Positions 62,955 through 64,000 of a stretch of DNA of 64,000 nt are shown in pieces. Made by a program: the position numbers and the translations under genes. Source of the DNA: Dicaeum eximium (lineage: Eukaryota; Chordata; Aves; Passeriformes; Dicaeidae); NCBI GenBank assembly GCA_013396995.1, contig VWZP01006707.1:354118-418117 (forward strand), read 5' to 3'. Within the stretch, counting starts at the first letter, position 1, and every line of letters starts with the position of its first letter. The notes beneath the pieces were generated by a model that had not been told where the DNA came from, searched no databases, and worked only from the letters and a program-made list of their open reading frames with translations.

Positions 62955-64000
62955 GTGAGTGCAAAGCTCAAGATACAAGAAAAACCCTGACCTATCCCTG
63001 TGGGTGGATCTGGGTGGCCAGTGGCTCGCAGGAGCTGGCTGCAGTGCTCCCAGAGGGACAGCTGGATATTGTGCTGGAAGCCAGAAAAATGCCATAGCAG
63101 CATGGCTGTGCCAACAAGCAGGGAAAAGGCATAAGGGTGCATATTGCAATGATGGGAGCTATTGGGAGGGTGAGAACATCTTCCCAATGGAGGGGTCACC
63201 TGGCCCTGGCTGCAGGAAGCCACTGTTCACAAGGGTACAGCCCATGGCAGGCCACAGCCAGGCAAGTCAGGTCACAGCCCAATCAAGACTTTATTGTATT
63301 TGCCTAAACAGGATCCCCAGAGCAGGAGAGCTCTCCCCACAACATAGGAAGTATCCAAGGCACAGAAGGCTACACCTAATTTTAAACTGCTCTTTTTTTT
63401 TTTACCCCTGTTTAAATTGTTTGGGTTTAAACTTTCCGTGGTAGAGGTAAACCTTAGGCTGAACTTTCCAGGTTCAGGCATTAAGATGAAAGGGAAGCAC
63501 TGTCTTGCTCCTGCTTTAATTGAAAAAGTCTTCTCACCTGTGCCTTGCTGCTCTCCCACAGAGGTGCCTCTGACCATTCCCAAAGACTGAACAAACCCCA
63601 AGCCCGTTGAATTCTTTATCAAGCTCTGAATAAGAAACATCACCATTCACACATGTTCAGAAATCAGCTACCAAATGCTATGGTTTCCTCTGGATTTTAC
63701 ATCTGCCCAGTTACGACTCCATTCGTTGTTATTCTGGATGTGTCAGGACAATGCAAAGCTGCTTCTGCCAGTGCCAGTATGAGGGAGTGAGGGCTGGGGA
63801 CAGCCCGCTGCTCTCCGTGTAAAGCCTCCAGGCTCACCCGCATGCAAAAGCTAATAAAGATAATGATGCAGATTAAAATTCCCCAGAGAAAGTATCACGA
63901 AGGGAGTTACACTGGGATAACTAGAGTCAGAGAATCCACCCGACAAATTCCCCACTGCACACGTACCTTAGCTGGGCACATCCCCAAGCTCAGTGGCTCC
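62955..64000 (+). other. PITX3: PITX3 intron 2, partial
   Basis: From the donor GTGAGT at 62955 to the window edge there is no homeobox-like sequence (no K-K-K-Q-R-R-Q-R-T-H-F coding), so intron 2 is longer than 1 kb. A T run lies near 63394. The stretch from about 63830 to 63945 is AT-rich and element-like (GCTAATAAAGATAATGATGC, CAGATTAAAATTCC). Confidence 0.8.

Noticed and set aside
1..64000. CRISPR array, operon, phage or plasmid features
   Set aside because: The sequence is vertebrate intron and intergenic DNA with spliced exons and avian retroposons. No regularly spaced repeats were seen.

Overview
The window is nuclear DNA from a bird, most likely a passerine. Two things show this: a long CR1 LINE with the usual avian 3' end (3.7-7.5 kb), and a SINE at 28.2 kb with a tRNA-Ile-like head on a CR1-like tail, the structure known from the passerine family TguSINE1. 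Coding density is very low. Nearly all open frames here are chance frames in introns; only three short coding exons are supported, and they belong to two recognisable genes.

Left, minus strand: the 5' part of GBF1, a large Golgi ARF guanine-nucleotide exchange factor. The first coding exon (ATG at 37332-37330, 32 codons) and the second (35945-35879, 22 codons plus one base) are clear, with consensus splice sites. The promoter and non-coding exon 1 probably lie in the CpG island at about 42.4-43.3 kb. Intron 1 is about 5.1 kb, intron 2 is 1.3 kb, and intron 3 runs off the left edge (over 35.8 kb).

Right, plus strand: the 5' part of PITX3, a paired-like, bicoid-class homeobox transcription factor of lens, midbrain dopaminergic neurons and muscle. 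A large CpG island (47.6-50.0 kb) carries a GC box, a CCAAT box, a TATA-like element and the probable non-coding exon 1. An intron of about 14 kb follows, then the first coding exon (62814-62954, ATG at 62846). The homeobox exons lie beyond the right edge. The two genes are head to head with roughly 5 kb between promoters, the same arrangement as in mammals.

The rest is intron or intergenic DNA holding a CR1, a SINE, an ancient L3/CR1-like LINE remnant, possible MIR fragments, simple repeats, short perfect inverted repeats and several AT-rich blocks that look like conserved non-coding elements. Conservation cannot be tested here. The clearest oddity is an almost perfect 1.8-kb tandem duplication (3667-5472 and 5474-7280) joined by a single N, most likely an assembly error. 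Other Ns lie at 42667, 42813 and 48134 (both promoters) and 54764-54786 (inside a G run). I found no new gene system; the main interest is the regulatory landscape of the GBF1-PITX3 pair.
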